A stretch of 64,000 nucleotides of DNA from Norana najaformis. Its lineage: Eukaryota; Annelida; Clitellata; Crassiclitellata; Hormogastridae. Shown piece by piece: positions 21,347-33,583 of the stretch; the stretch's first letter is position 1, and the number at the start of each line of letters is the position of its first letter. The DNA lies in contig OZ029921.1 of assembly GCA_964023275.1 (NCBI GenBank), positions 4,348,455 to 4,412,454 on the forward strand, read 5' to 3'. The position numbers and the translations under genes were made by a program. The notes under the pieces were generated by a model, which had not been told where the DNA came from, did not search any database, and was given only the letters and a program-made list of their open reading frames with translations.

Positions 21347-22203
21347 ATCTTTCTTGTAACATTATTGGGAAGTTCAGCTCCGTCACCTGGTACCATGGAA
21401 CTGAAGAGATTGCTACCAAAACAGGTAGGCCAACAAATGCACACCTGGATGATTACTATTTAAGATACAGGTATATATACTCTTATGACAAGCAGGTAAC
21501 CTCAGCTCAATCAACTGCGGGGCGCTCAATATCTGAGAGAAACCCGTTGAAACGAACGTGTCATCTTGAGATGGTTACTCTCCCGAGTCCTTGAGCAGAT
21601 CTTACACGCACAGTTGCTTAGCGCCATCAGCTGAAGGATGGATATGTAAATGTAAATGTACATGGTTTTATATAGCGACCGTATTGCCTCGACTCAGTTT
21701 TCGATGAATTAAACGTGTTAGATCCTTTTACTCGTTTGAATGGGCGCCACGCCAGTTAAGGTCTCCGTGTACGAACCGTGCTAGCCCCTGTGCATGTACC
21801 TGGCTATTTATATAGGGCCTTTGTAGGATCTCACAATGGAGTTAAATTGATGCGTTGCACCAGTGGCGCTATCTAAATAATATTGTCAACGCTGGATTGT
21901 TGAATTACAGATAAGTTGGGTGACGTGGAACAGCGCGGACGTTACTCCCTTTCGACCGCTTCACACGTCGACTCCAGAGGCCACTCCTTTGCCAACTGGA
22001 TCGACATCCGTCTGCGGATACAGAACGCCACGACCCACGACTCCGGTGTCTACCAGTTCGTCGTGACCCCCTGGGACGGTCCAGCCGACCGCCAGAGGAT
22101 CTACGTCGACATAGTTGAACGGAAGTCAAAGCGGTACCACCACCTGCACCAGCCGCGTCATCCGAAAGGATCGAAGAACGCAGTCAACAAAAACTCCAGC
22201 TGA
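21347..22203 (+). CDS. Ig-domain protein, last two exons (5' exons not found)
   Basis: Exon A is 21347-21424 and exon B is 21911-22203, ending in TGA; both acceptors follow phase-1 introns. Joined, they give a V-like Ig fold: LSCNIIGKFSSVTWYHG (strand B Cys, strand C Trp), then NWIDIRLRIQNATTHDSGVY. In place of the usual strand F YxC there is YQF, so no canonical disulphide can form. After the last strand (RIYVDIVE) comes a short basic tail rich in His, Lys and Arg and a stop; there is no membrane segment. The signal peptide and strand A must lie upstream in an exon I could not place. The intron holds dispersed-repeat sequence related to 55770-55820. It may pair divergently with the minus-strand SUEL/Ig gene. 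Function unknown; it is probably secreted, but that is inference. Confidence 0.6.
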
Positions 22204-22880
22204 ACCACTTGCAAAGGACCTAATGACTAGTGACGACACACTTTTGTGGATTGAGCAGGCATGTAGACACCGGCTGTTGTCAAAAGACTTTTAGTGTGAG
22301 TGTGTCCCAGTGATGAGGCGTTCGACTTTCGCCTCTGAATTCCGGGTTCGATTTCCGGAGCTTCTCGCGTTAAATTGACTGTTTTGTTGTTGAGCTATGC
22401 TGTTCATAGCTGCGCTTCAGCCGAAAATTCGCTAGAACCTAACCTCTGACGACTGCCCGTTGTAGAGAGAGGTACACTGCAGACATCAATAGGCCTACAT
22501 GAGTACCTCTTTCCAAATTTTACCTTACGTTTTGTTGCCTTTCCTAACCTAACCCTACCTCACCATACCTGACCTTATGATCCATAAAATATATCACATT
22601 CCTTACCTTACCTTATTTTACCTTGATTTCACGGGAAAATGTACTCTGCCAAATCCAATCCAACCCTACCCTACCCGTCCCTACCCTACCACATCATTTG
22701 AAATCTTAAAGTCGATACTTCTTACATCTTTAGCATGACCTGCATGGTAACACTCTTGCGACATGGCCGAGTATGTACCAGTATCCTGTGCTGGGCTTGT
22801 ACCCGGGAGTATGTATGTCTGCATCTAGATACTTAATACAGCGCCTTTGAGCACCTTCCAAAAGTGCTGCACACAATTAT
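22204..22880. other. Intergenic, repeat-derived
   Basis: Contains a degenerate tRNA-like SINE head (22310-22380, B-box-like gggttcgatttccgg) and a TTACC-rich tract (22530-22640). No gene seen. Confidence 0.4.
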
Positions 22881-22884
22881 TCTG

Positions 22885-23060
22885 TCCAAACTAATCTAAA
22901 CAAGTGCGTTTTAAGCGACTTTCAATCCAGAGATTTCTACAGGGCCCAACGAAAGCCACGTCACGGAGACCAGCTTATTCACAGGCGCTCAGTCAAAGCA
23001 AAATCAATAGACAAAAGGGTTCGGTTTTCAAGGTTCCTCTACACAGAAACCATCTTCGCG
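22885..23060 (+). mobile_element. SINE-like family B copy
   Basis: Has gatttctacagggcccaacg, gcttattcacaggcgctcag and aaaatcaatagacaaaaggg, matching the copies at 10880 and 63205. Confidence 0.6.
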
Positions 23061-23414
23061 GAGACTCAAATCCGCATACACGGCTTTGCAAAATGAACAT
23101 ACAGCAACGGGGCCAACAGTGAACGCTTGGCATCTCTGTTCTAGTCCAGCTTCGAATCATCGACCTACAGACCGACAGCCAAGCAACCTTTGCCGCTGAG
23201 CCATTGATCCTGCCGCCAATCGAAACGTGACGACTTTTGAACCCGCCAATCAGTTTCAATACACCTGTCAGCAACGGCGGGAGATCAACCGATGCCTTTG
23301 AGAAGCCGCACATTCAACAAGTGTCTCTGATTGACAACTGAAAGCAGACGGATGACAGACGCCAAAGCAGCCGACTGACAACAATATTAGCGCATGGTCT
23401 ACTGTTAACACTGT

Positions 23415-23416
23415 AA

Positions 23417-23490
<74 letters not shown>

Positions 23491-23640
23491 CATAATTATT
23501 ATTATTACTATTTTTATTGTTGTTGTTGCTGTTGTTATTGTTATTATTATTATTTTCATCATCATCATCATCGTCATCATCATCATTATCATCATCATCA
23601 TTATCATCATCGTCGTCGTCGTCATCATCATCATCATCAC
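23415..23640. repeat. ATT / GTT / CAT trinucleotide tract
   Basis: Pure ATT over about 75 bp, then mixed trinucleotides. Confidence 0.9.
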
Positions 23641-23739
23641 CACTATTATGGGAGGGAAGGCAGTGGAAGAGATTAGAAGGAAAGAGAAGGAAAGGGAAGG
23701 GGATCTACCAAAGTATTACTGAATGTTAGGGTGAATGAC

Positions 23740-24120
23740 CACATATTATGCTCACCCTATAAAAGGAATCGATCCTGTTGCAAATCGGTCCCAAAACAGA
23801 GACGCCCTCTGCCGAATAAAAGAAAACAAAACAATTGTTCACGCGGTCGCTTGTAAGAGTTTGTGATTATGATTTCAAGTGCCCGAAACTTTTCCGATTT
23901 GGGGCAAGACTTTGAGTTGGCCCCCAAACCTCACGTGGTTGAGAGTTGCCTGCGAATCTTGTGAATAAAACACGCTATGGATACAGTGGGAAACTGGTCA
24001 TTAAGTAATATAAATTCTGGGGAATTAATAAAGAAACGTTCAAAATTTCCAGACGCCATAACAATTTGGGGAAGTAATAAAAGGTCTCCCTTGCTTCGTC
24101 CTCTTTGTAAACTTCTCCGT
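23740..24120. other. No feature seen
   Basis: Unique-looking intergenic sequence without a supportable gene. Confidence 0.3.
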
Positions 24121-24124
24121 CCAC

Positions 24125-24245
24125 TAGTGGTGGTGGTGGTGATGATGATTATGGCGGCGCTGGTGGCGATGATGATGATGGTGATGGTGGTGGTGATGAT
24201 GATGATGATTATGGCGGTAGTGATGATGGTGATTCAGCTGTTTGT
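24125..24245. repeat. GGT/GAT imperfect trinucleotide repeat
   Basis: A GTGGTGGTGATGATG-type tract. Confidence 0.8.
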
Positions 24246-24249
24246 GACT

Positions 24250-25320
24250 GCGATGACAGTTCATGGAAGTAACGAGGTCGCAGCGACAACGAAGCTTGAA
24301 AATTCCAACTACAGGCTAAGATTTATTCCCCAATTTTCCAGTTCAGTCCTTCCACAAACCCCACAATTCCCCTGCCCCATCCTCCCTCCCTATGACTAAT
24401 TTAATTACCAAACGTCACAAAAGACCAAAATTTTCCTCAACTGATAACATCACCTCACAATCTAGAAAAATTCATACAATGATTTCTGTATAATAGTGTA
24501 TGGACCCGAAACTGAAGCGCGCAACACAACACAGTGCCATCCTGAATCCTATTGCTACATTTGCATCCGGCACAACAGACTTTGCATTCAATTCAATTAA
24601 TATAGAAATCCATACCCAGACGGCTCAACCCAGACACAATTATTCACCCGTACCATGTATAGTATGTAGTACAGAGTACGGCCGACCGAGGAGGATAATA
24701 AATACAGCATGAAGTATGCAGACGCATAGCTGGTAATATGTAATTAGGTAGGTCTACAGACATTGGTTTAGATTCAATTTCCTTCTAGATTTCGCAAATT
24801 CTCTCGTCCTCCACCCCTCCCATCACCAATACCTGTCTCAAGCCCCTCTGGCTTCTCTGGCTTTCCATTCAAACCAGTCTCACCTTTCCAAGAAAGTGTA
24901 CCATGATCCTTCCAGTCCACCGCCCTCGCATTTCTCTCAACCTAAACACAACCTCCGTAACAGCTCCTCCTCTCTCTGGTCTAGGCCTTCCTAGCAACCG
25001 GATTTTGATCTTCTCATGGCATTATTTAGATCCCTGGCATGTTAATCTCTTTAACATTCGGTCATTCATAATCTGGACGATACCCCACTTGACGCAGCGA
25101 TGGTGAATCAGCTGGTGTGCTCTGCGCTCAGCTTTTACGCAGCGCGTTAGATATTCTAAGATGGAAAATTCTAGTCTACCCTACACATGCCCTCCCCGCG
25201 CTCCGTAAAACGAACTGTTTACATCGATGTGAGACAATTGCACTGGACGCAATACGAAAACAGGCCGTCGAGCAGGATAGGTTTGCCTTTGATAGGGCCC
25301 CAAAAAGCCGGCATGCACTG
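24250..25320. other. No gene seen
   Basis: AT-rich intergenic DNA with short, unsupported open frames. Confidence 0.3.
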
Positions 25321-25324
25321 TAAC

Positions 25325-25560
25325 CGTAAACATGAGATTTCTATAGCGCCCAAAAGAAAGCTGTCTCGGGAACACGCTTATTCACAAGGGCTCAGTCAAA
25401 GCAAAATCTATAGCAGGTAGGCTTAAATTCGGTTAAGCAGGAGCCGCAGGCATACAGTCAGCTGGATAAGGGGAGTGGTGTCTAAAATTGGAGTGGCATG
25501 GTAGGTAAGATGAGGAATCAGGAAAAGATTTTTTGAAGAGGAGTGTTTTCAGTTTTGAGT
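25325..25560 (+). mobile_element. SINE-like family B copy
   Basis: Has gagatttctatagcgccc, gcttattcacaagggctcag and ggtgtctaaaattgg. Its right part is partly shared with 30000-30130. Confidence 0.6.
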
Positions 25561-25662
25561 AAAAAAACCGAGGCAGAGATTGCAAGGGGTAAGTTCGTAG
25601 GATGGGTCAGAAAAATGTCATATTTTTGGTGGAAATGACTGTGGGAGATGATGATAATGATG

Positions 25663-25687
25663 GTAGGGGTGGTGGTGGTGGTGGTGG

Positions 25688-25719
<32 letters not shown>

Positions 25720-25740
25720 CTGATGATGATGATGATGATT
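25663..25740. repeat. GGT/GAT trinucleotide repeat
   Basis: A GGTGGTGGT then GATGATGAT run. Confidence 0.9.
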
Positions 25741-25967
25741 ACATTCTAACCTATACTTCACACTAAAGCATTTTAAGTTTTTATAATGCTTTATATCACG
25801 TCATTTCATTATTTAACTGCAGGTGGAAAGCGAAATCAACTTACTGGCGCGTTTTCATATTAAAGGAAAAGGATCTAGTTACGGGTTTGTATTGCCTGGC
25901 AACATGCTGAATCTTACTCCAATCGGTGCGCTTTACTTTGATCTGTTTCATGCACAGCTGGCACGTC

Positions 25968-26125
25968 ATTGGCTGTTTATATTTATCCATGTGGCTCCGG
26001 GCGCCTCGTGTTTATTAATAGCGGGCGCGTAGAATGTAGAGCGCCCCTTCGAGAGACTTCTAGAGCCAGCGAGAATCTGGTGGACTGCTTATAAACAGTG
26101 ACTCCGGGCTGTGGACGTCAGTCTG
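25968..26125 (+). promoter_or_regulatory. hsc70 promoter: inverted CCAAT, heat-shock element, TATA
   Basis: ATTGG lies at 25968-25972. At 26048-26065, TTC-ga-GAG-ac-TTC-ta-GAG gives four alternating 5-bp heat-shock-factor units with exact spacing (the GAA units are degenerate). TATAAA is at 26090-26095, and an initiator-like GTCAGTC lies near 26118. This implies HSF control is possible, although the coding sequence looks like a cognate Hsc70. Confidence 0.6.
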
Positions 26126-26327
26126 TAAACGAAGCATCATCGGCGAAGAAAGACAAGAACGAAAACTAGCGAATCTGCAACTTAGTTTGATGCTACATAG
26201 CTAATTAGTCTGCAAAAAGGGCAGCTTTATTGAAAGGCGTCTGCTACGTCATTCTGCGGTAGTAGTTAGATAGTTAGCGAATCTTCTGAAACTTTTCGAT
26301 CGACGACAGTTTTGCACAAGTCTATCG

Positions 26328-26627
26328 GTATGTGATTTATTTGTTTTTTCTGATGTTGAATATTCGACGTGTAAGGCGTACGCACAATTAATATTTGTAG
26401 ATAAATCATATTGTTTACGAGGCCTACTTAATACAGCAGGCTTTTAAGGTATTGTGTACGCTACTGTCTTTCTCGGTTGACAACCTAACCTGATAGATCA
26501 TGCCTTTGAGCAATTGTCCGATCAAACAAATTTTAAATAATGCAGGTCTATTTAATTAAACCGTTATTGTACATTTAAGTAGCATATTTTTTGAATATTT
26601 AGTATCATTTACAATTACATGTTGCAG
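26328..26627 (+). other. 5'UTR intron of the hsc70 gene
   Basis: Donor CG|GTATGTG and acceptor TTGCAG|GTAAAAC lie seven bases before the start codon. A 5'UTR intron is usual for cognate Hsc70 genes and unusual for strictly heat-induced hsp70 genes. Confidence 0.6.
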
Positions 26628-26634
26628 GTAAAAC

Positions 26635-29600
26635 ATGGCAAAAGCTCCAGCAATCGGTATTGACTTGGGTACGACCTACTCCTGTGTGGGAGTGTTCCAG
26701 CATGGCAAGGTGGAGATCATAGCCAATGACCAGGGCAACCGAACCACTCCCAGCTATGTCGCCTTCACCGATTCAGAGCGCCTCATTGGAGATGCGGCCA
26801 AGAACCAGGTTGCGATGAACCCAAGCAACACGGTCTTCGATGCCAAGCGCCTGATTGGAAGGAGGTTTGACGACCCATCTGTCCAGTCGGACATGAAGCA
26901 CTGGCCGTTTACGGTGATCAACCAGGGTGGCAAGCCCAAGATTCAAGTAGATTACAAAGGGGAGACGAAGACTTTCTTCCCCGAAGAGGTCTCTTCCATG
27001 GTGCTGGTGAAGATGAAAGAAACAGCTGAAGCCTACTTGGGCAAGGTAAGTATTCATAAACGTAATCGTAAACTGTAATTGTAATTGAAATTGTAAATGT
27101 TTCAGAAATTTAAGTGCTATTTAAAAGCTAAGCGCAGGCCTCCAGATTATTTGCGAGCGCTGTGTCAAATCAGTGGGGTTTTCTAAAGATGCCGTGTCAA
27201 GAACTAAGTCTGGTTGCCAGAAGACCAGAGTGAGAGGGGAAAGAGTTAGTGTAGTTTGAACAACGCCAAATAGCCAAATTTTGCTACAGAAATTTAATCA
27301 GTGTAGTATGGTTTATGCCGCGGTAAAGAAAATACCGAAGTTATATTTCAGACAAGGTTTGTAGACAAGATATAATCCAAGATTTTAAAAAGTTTGATGA
27401 AGAAAGTCGATTTGTTTATTTATGTATTTATTTAAAGCACTTGTAACGCGCGCAATGTCAGTAAACCTGAATCTGAGGCGCGGATATATATTCGCTAGTG
27501 GACCAGGATGGAGTCATGCAAAAGCCAGGATGAAGTAATGAGTCTTAACGATTATACTTGTAATAGAGAGGATTTAACGATGGACTGTTACAGGAAGCGT
27601 ATTATGAGCCAGAAATCCGGTGCATGAGTTGCGTGAATGCGTGCAGATTCTGATGGTTGTTGTGTGATGTATTTACAGACGATTTCCGACTCGGTGGTTA
27701 CTGTTCCGGCTTATTTCAACGACTCCCAGCGACAGGCTACTAAGGACGCTGGCACCATTTCTGGCATGAACATTCTCCGCATCATCAATGAACCAACTGC
27801 GGCAGCCATTGCGTATGGCCTTGACAAGAAGATTGGCGGTGAGAGAAACGTCCTCATCTACGATCTTGGTGGTGGAACATTCGACGTTTCAGTTCTGATG
27901 ATAGAAGACGGAATTTTCGAGGTGAAGTCGACTTCTGGTGATACCCACTTGGGTGGAGAGGACTTTGACATTCGCATGGTGAACCACTTCATCCAAGAGT
28001 TCAAACGTAAGAACAAGAAGGACATTTCGGACAACAAACGAGCCGTGAGGCGACTGAGAACGGCCTGTGAGAGAGCCAAGAGGACCCTTTCGAGCTCGAG
28101 CCAAGCGAGCATTGAAATTGACTCACTTTACGAAGGAATCGACTTTTACACCAACATCACGAGGGCCAGATTTGAGGAGCTGAACGCCGATCTTTTCCGT
28201 GGAACTCTGGAACCAGTGGAAAAGGCTCTGAGGGATGCCAAGGTTGACAAATCTGGAATCCATGATATCGTGCTCGTTGGTGGCTCAACTCGTATTCCCA
28301 AGGTCCAGAAATTACTCCAGGATTTTTTCAACGGCCGAGAACTAAACAAATCCATCAACCCCGATGAAGCTGTTGCCTACGGTGCAGGTAAGAAATGAAT
28401 TCGTTGTTATAGATATAAAGTAAAATGTAAAGTAACTGTAAATACTTGATGAGGCGTACGCTGTAATGTAGTCTATTGTACAGTAATGTTATTATTAATC
28501 ATAATAATAATATAACAATAATAATAACTAACGTGGCAGATTTCAAACTTGAAATGGAGGCAACTTTAAAATGGTTCTTGATGCCACTGTGTTTGGTAAA
28601 ATGCGCATAGAAGCAATAGCATCAAGTTTCCAGAGTTCTTTCATAAAACTCATCATGACGAATCCTGTGTGGATAAAATAAACACCATGTATTTTTATGC
28701 TGTTCCAGCTGTTCAAGCTGCAATCCTCCATGGAGACAAATCCGAGGAGGTTCAGGACCTGCTTCTGCTGGACGTTGCCCCTCTGTCACTGGGCATCGAG
28801 ACGGCAGGTGGCGTTATGACTCCCCTTGTCAAACGCAACACCACCATCCCCACCAAACAGACCCAGACCTTCACAACGTACTCGGACAACCAGCCTGGTG
28901 TCCTCATCCAGGTCTTTGAGGGCGAGAGGGCCATGACCAAGGACAACAATCTCCTCGGAAAGTTCGAGCTGGCCGGAATTCCACCTGCGCCTCGTGGGGT
29001 CCCGCAGATCGAGGTGACGTTTGACATCGACGCCAATGGCATTATGCACGTCTCGGCCGTTGACAAGAGCACAGGAAAAGAGAACAAGATCACCATCACG
29101 AATGACAAAGGTACGGAAGAGGTTGACAGTTTGTTAAAGCCTTGTAAAATGTCTAAAGCCTTGCAAGTACTGATTGTACATAATTGTTATTGTAAACTCG
29201 AAATTTCTGAAGTGCTACTTAAAAGCTGAGCTCAGGGCACCAGCTTATTCATATGATTGCTGCGTCAGGTCAGTGAGGTTGTCCAAAGTTCGGTTGCCAG
29301 AAGACCAGAGAGGTAAGGGGAGAGGAGCTGTTAGGGTGGTTTTGTTTAAGCTGAGAGAAATGTATATCTTATTGTTACACATTTCTTTAGGCCCTTGAGC
29401 TGGCAGTGGACGAATCCCAAGGTCCTGGACATGGGCCCAGTGCATCGCAGGACTTGCTGTCTACTTCCCATTTTACGCTGGTACTCGAGTATACTGCTTG
29501 GGGACAGGGGCATGATGCATGCAAATGACTTGCGCATGATCATTGACCAAACGTGCTGCTGATAGACCAATGTGCAATAAATGACATAAAATATTGTTTC

Positions 29601-30604
29601 GTAGGTCGTCTTAGCAAAGAGGAGATTGAGAGGATGGTGAAGGATGCGGAGAAGTACAAGGACGAAGACGACAAACAGAGGGATCGGCTCCAGGCGAAAA
29701 ACGGTCTCGAGAGCTATGCCTTTGGAATGAAGTCGACGGTTGAGGACGACAAGTTGAAGGACAAAATCTCGGCCGAAGACAAGCAGACTGTCCTCGACAA
29801 GTGCAACGAAGCCATTCGCTGGATTGACAGCAACCAGGTTTGTGTTGAAGTGCAAGTCAGACAATTATTTTAGCTAAGTAAATCGTAATTGTAATCTTAA
29901 GATTTCTACAGTGCCTGTGAAAACCGAGTTGTGGAAACCAGCTTGTTCACAGGAGCTCGGTCAAAATCGTTAGGCAGAGAGGGTTCGGTTCCAGGTCATG
30001 ATCAACGAGTCGGGAGAAGACAATTGGATGGCTATGGTGTTGGAAATTGGAGCAGGGAGAGGGCTAAGGGTAAGAGGAAGAATCGAATAGTAATGTTTTC
30101 AGTGTTGAGTAGAAGACCAGTGCAGAAATTGCAAGAGGTGAAGCACTGATAAGTTTGAATGTCTTATCTTTTGATTACATGGGTGTGTAAAGATCTTTCC
30201 TTGGTCATCAGGTGATTGATCAGTAGTTTGCCAATGTATGTGCATGCCCCAATTGGTTTTGATATTTTTAGGCTTTGGTAGTATCGGCAAAACTATTTCA
30301 GTTAGGCACCAAGATGGCATAGGAACATGTCAAGAAGGCATGCTTCTGGGGCCGTAGAAAAGCGCTAGATAACGTTATAGATGCGTTAATGCTTATAGTT
30401 TGTATGTTGTTGTTGCAGTTGGCTGAGAAGGAAGAGTTTGAACATAAACAGAAGGAACTTGAGAAAGTCTGCATGCCAATCGTTACGAAACTCTACCAGG
30501 GGGCAGGCGGTGGTCCCGCTGGAGCTGGTGGATTCCCAGGCGCAGGAGGCGCCCCTCCGAAGGGTGGAGCAGGCGGTGGACCCACCATCGAGGAAGTGGA
30601 CTAA
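26635..30604 (+). CDS. HSPA8-like: Cytosolic heat shock cognate 70 (Hsp70 family chaperone)
   Basis: An ATP-driven chaperone that binds and releases unfolded polypeptides in cytosol and nucleus with J-protein and exchange-factor partners. Exons: 26635-27045, 27679-28387, 28709-29110, 29605-29837, 30419-30604; intron phases 0, 1, 1, 0. The spliced CDS is 1941 nt, giving 646 aa, the usual Hsc70 length. Family signatures are present: [12 protein letters not shown] near residue 8, [14 protein letters not shown], and [13 protein letters not shown]. The substrate domain follows the DLLLLDV linker, then a Gly/Pro/Ala-rich tail and terminal EEVD, the cytosolic TPR-cochaperone signal. The ATG is fixed by the conserved N terminus. 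Introns 1, 3 and 4 carry dispersed retroelement fragments. All key residues appear intact, so this is a functional gene. Confidence 0.97.
27165..27250 (-). mobile_element. Family C retroelement fragment in hsc70 intron 1
   Basis: gtcaaatcagtggggttttc and ggttgccagaagaccagagt match 11240-11320 and 47405-47480. Confidence 0.6.
29195..29520 (-). mobile_element. Family C plus family D retroelement fragments in hsc70 intron 3
   Basis: 29195-29360 matches the family C tail. 29385-29520 is the reverse complement of the family D body (compare 5487-5680), including its head near gatcattgacc. Confidence 0.65.
29880..30140 (+). mobile_element. SINE-like family B copy in hsc70 intron 4
   Basis: Starts aagatttctacagtgcctgt and continues gttcacaggagctcggtca and cgttaggcagagagggttcg, as in other family B copies. 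Confidence 0.65.
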
Positions 30605-31600
30605 ACTAATCTGACGTCGTAAAGAAAACATTTCGTCAAGGGCTTTGCAATTGCTATATGAGTATTATTTTGCAACAGTGTTCATAAAGTGACCTGTAAA
30701 CTTGCTAGAGCTCCAAATGATCTGATTTTAGAATAGAAACTGGCTTTTAGTACGCTATTGGTGCATGTACAGCCTTTCGACAATGAAATGCTAGTTCTAA
30801 ACGTTTTTGTTTAAACTTTTGTGCATTAAGCATTTTGTTCTTGCCATAATGTTACTTATCTGCAGTTTATTAAGTCAAATTCAAACATTGAACATGATCA
30901 GAGTTGTATTGATGTAAGCTTAATGAAGACGCAAATTTTGTTTTCTCGTTTAGTGGGGATCAAGCAAGGTGCAAGACGTGAATTTTGTTTTAATTGTGTT
31001 TTTTTGCAATTTGTGCTATAGATAAGTTGACATCTGCATACATTTGTTAAAACTTTGTTTCTGTAACGTCGATTGACTCAAATGGTCTTGATTCAAGATG
31101 CTGATGCAAATGTTTATTTTTAAATTTTTTTTTTGCTGTTTAATTTTGATAAAACTTGGCTTAATGCCAAATTTTGCTTTTTTTGAATTGTGTGAAGTTT
31201 GTGTATGTTCAAGTTTAGTGAGGATCATGTATTTTTAAGTTCAGCGAGGAGCGCCAAGTCCATGTAAATTGTAGTTCTCCAGTGTGTGTAACAAAATGCT
31301 AACTTGACACAAAATTGTATGTAGAGGGTTCAGTCCATGCCCAATTTGATGTGGGGCTATTTGAATAGACGCCCTTAAATCAAACAACTGAAACCGTCCT
31401 AGTAAACAAATCCAATTACGATTCCTTCTGTTTCATATTTTGTTGTTGCTCCAATTCTAAGGCCCAGTCATTCATTGAAAAATTAGCAAGGTCGAGGCCA
31501 CAGGATCGCTCTAGATAACGTATACAGTTACATTTATTTTAAATTTACATCTGCAGTAGCCGTATGATTACATGCCTGACCCTAGGATCTTGACTGGAGA
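30605..31600 (+). other. hsc70 3'UTR and downstream DNA
   Basis: T-rich sequence typical of a 3'UTR. I found no AATAAA close to the stop, so the cleavage site is undefined. Confidence 0.4.
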
Positions 31601-31639
31601 CCAAAACTAACTGCCTATTGATGTGGTTTTGTAAGAGCA

Positions 31640-32025
31640 CCTGTTAGTAGTAATAGTGGTGGTGGTAGTAGTAGTAAGTAAGTAAGTGTATTCTTTATTA
31701 ACCAATAGCTAATTGCACATCGGTTTACAAGTATTTAAGAACACAAGAAAACTTAATATTCATACAACATCCTAATAATAAAACATTTACGCGTTAAATT
31801 GTCAGGAGGAATAATACGATCATCGGGGTGGGGCTGTAGGGAATAACTGAGGGTTTTAACTAGTGGGAGTAGCTGATGTAAGTAATGATTTGGGTTGTTC
31901 AAGATTGCTTTAAAGAGATGAGCATCGGCTATGCCACAGAGTTCAGTGGTGGTACTAGTGGTAGTAGTGGTGGTGGTAGTGGTAGTAGTAGTGGTAGTAG
32001 TAGTAGTAGTAGTAGTAGCAACATT
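31640..32025. repeat. GTA/GTG microsatellites flanking a possible retroelement end
   Basis: GTA/GGT runs at 31648-31690 and 31945-32020. The sequence between them begins attctttattaaccaatagc, which could be a reversed retroelement 3' end; unproven. Confidence 0.5.
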
Positions 32026-32032
32026 AATAATC

Positions 32033-32215
32033 TAAGAACTTCTATAGGACCACTATAATAATGCTGAAGGCATCAGTCAATGGTTGCTGCTAAGCAAAAT
32101 TGTTATCCAAGCCAAATTCCATGCTGAGTCAGGGTCGAAAAGCCAAGGAGGAGTCCAGAAGACACATACAGCCCACGGAGGAAATGAGTCCAGGAAGAGG
32201 TGCGTTTTTACTTTT
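32033..32215 (-). mobile_element. Family A SINE, reverse orientation
   Basis: Starts agaacttctataggaccac and continues ctgaaggcatcagtcaatgg and gctgctaagcaaaattg. Confidence 0.6.
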
Positions 32216-33361
32216 TAGTCGAGATCTGAAGGCCAAAACAGACTTTGCAGAGTGAACATTTGCCGGAAAAGAGTCCGGGAGTCGGATTCCTGCTGCTTAG
32301 TTTTCTTTGGGCGATGTAGAAATCTCCAGATTGCGACTAAGATATCCCTTTTAATCTACAGACAATATCCTACTTTACAGACTCGCTCTACTCGCTTTTG
32401 TTCCATACCTGAAAAAATGTACTCTGGGCACGCTCGGAACAAACGTAAAACAAGCTCTCAACGGCTCAAGTGGCACTTCCATAGGTGGGCAGCTTACTTC
32501 CGGTGGGTACGGGTTGTAAAAAACATCGTGTAGAAAAAGTGAAACTTGTTCGTTAGGGAATAGTAAAAAGGTACTGTTTACCTAATTATCTAGGTATTTT
32601 TTAGTTTGAAGAGTCACCTTGCAAGTACTAAAGCGGCTTTGTGCTAATTTATTGTTAGCAGTGTAGTAGTTGCTGAGGCTTTATTTTCGCTGAGAATGAA
32701 GCTTGCATGTTCTCCAAGGGGATGAAAGTGAAAACCAACCGTGGCAGACTGTTTCAGAGTTAGGTGAAATGTGGTAATTGACTAATTACCCGCCTAAGTC
32801 ATCAGCTCAGTCGTCAGAGGCGTGGATTGCGGTGGATGGAATATTCGACGAAATCTCAGACTCAACAACATTCCAGTAGCTGGAAAACCTGTCCTTGTCT
32901 AGCAGCTGGGTTACGTGACTGTACAGTGCATTTTCAGTTTCACTTGCCGCTCCTTCAACCTGAGGCCACCTTGCTCCATTAGATTGTGTAAAATCTAATA
33001 TAATGATGTAGTTCATATTCTTTGTTTTGCAGGAGGACATTACACGAGTTCTGGTGTACATAAGTTTTCAGAATGCCTTTGTTTTCAAGTGAGTTCCTTG
33101 ACTTTTTCCCACTTAATCATATATATATATCATTTACACAATATGCACCCAGGATTAAGACGTAAGTATAACTGTTGTGGTCATTACAAAGGCTCTGATA
33201 AAGTACTGCTTTTAGACTGAAACAGACCATGTTTGTTGTACAGGTATATGACCTTGTCATACTGTGGGGAAAGTTTTAATATTGTAATATTATTATAAGC
33301 TAAAAAATACTAAAAGTGTTAATTTATATAAAATTATACTTTTATTTGGTACTGGTTTAAG

Positions 33362-33495
33362 CTGGGAAATAAACAGCAAGTCCTGCGATGCTCTGGCCCC
33401 GTGCCCAGGACCTTGGGATTCGTCCATTGCTGGCTCAAGGGCCTAAAGAAAAGGAGATGAGTGCCTCCCCTATGTCTCTCTTGTGGGATATGGGT
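33362..33495 (+). mobile_element. Family D SINE fragment
   Basis: gcaagtcctgcgatgctctg...gattcgtccattgctggctc matches 5605-5690. Confidence 0.65.
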
Positions 33496-33583
33496 TACTT
33501 TACTTTTTGCTTTATGATACCCATAATAATAATATTAATAAAATGTAATTTGCTTTTGGTATTGTTGTGCAGGAAATCGTGAC

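Noticed and set aside
26635..30604. Box C/D snoRNA (U14) in hsc70 introns, as in vertebrates
   Set aside because: I looked for paired C and D boxes with terminal stem in introns 2-4 and found no convincing set.
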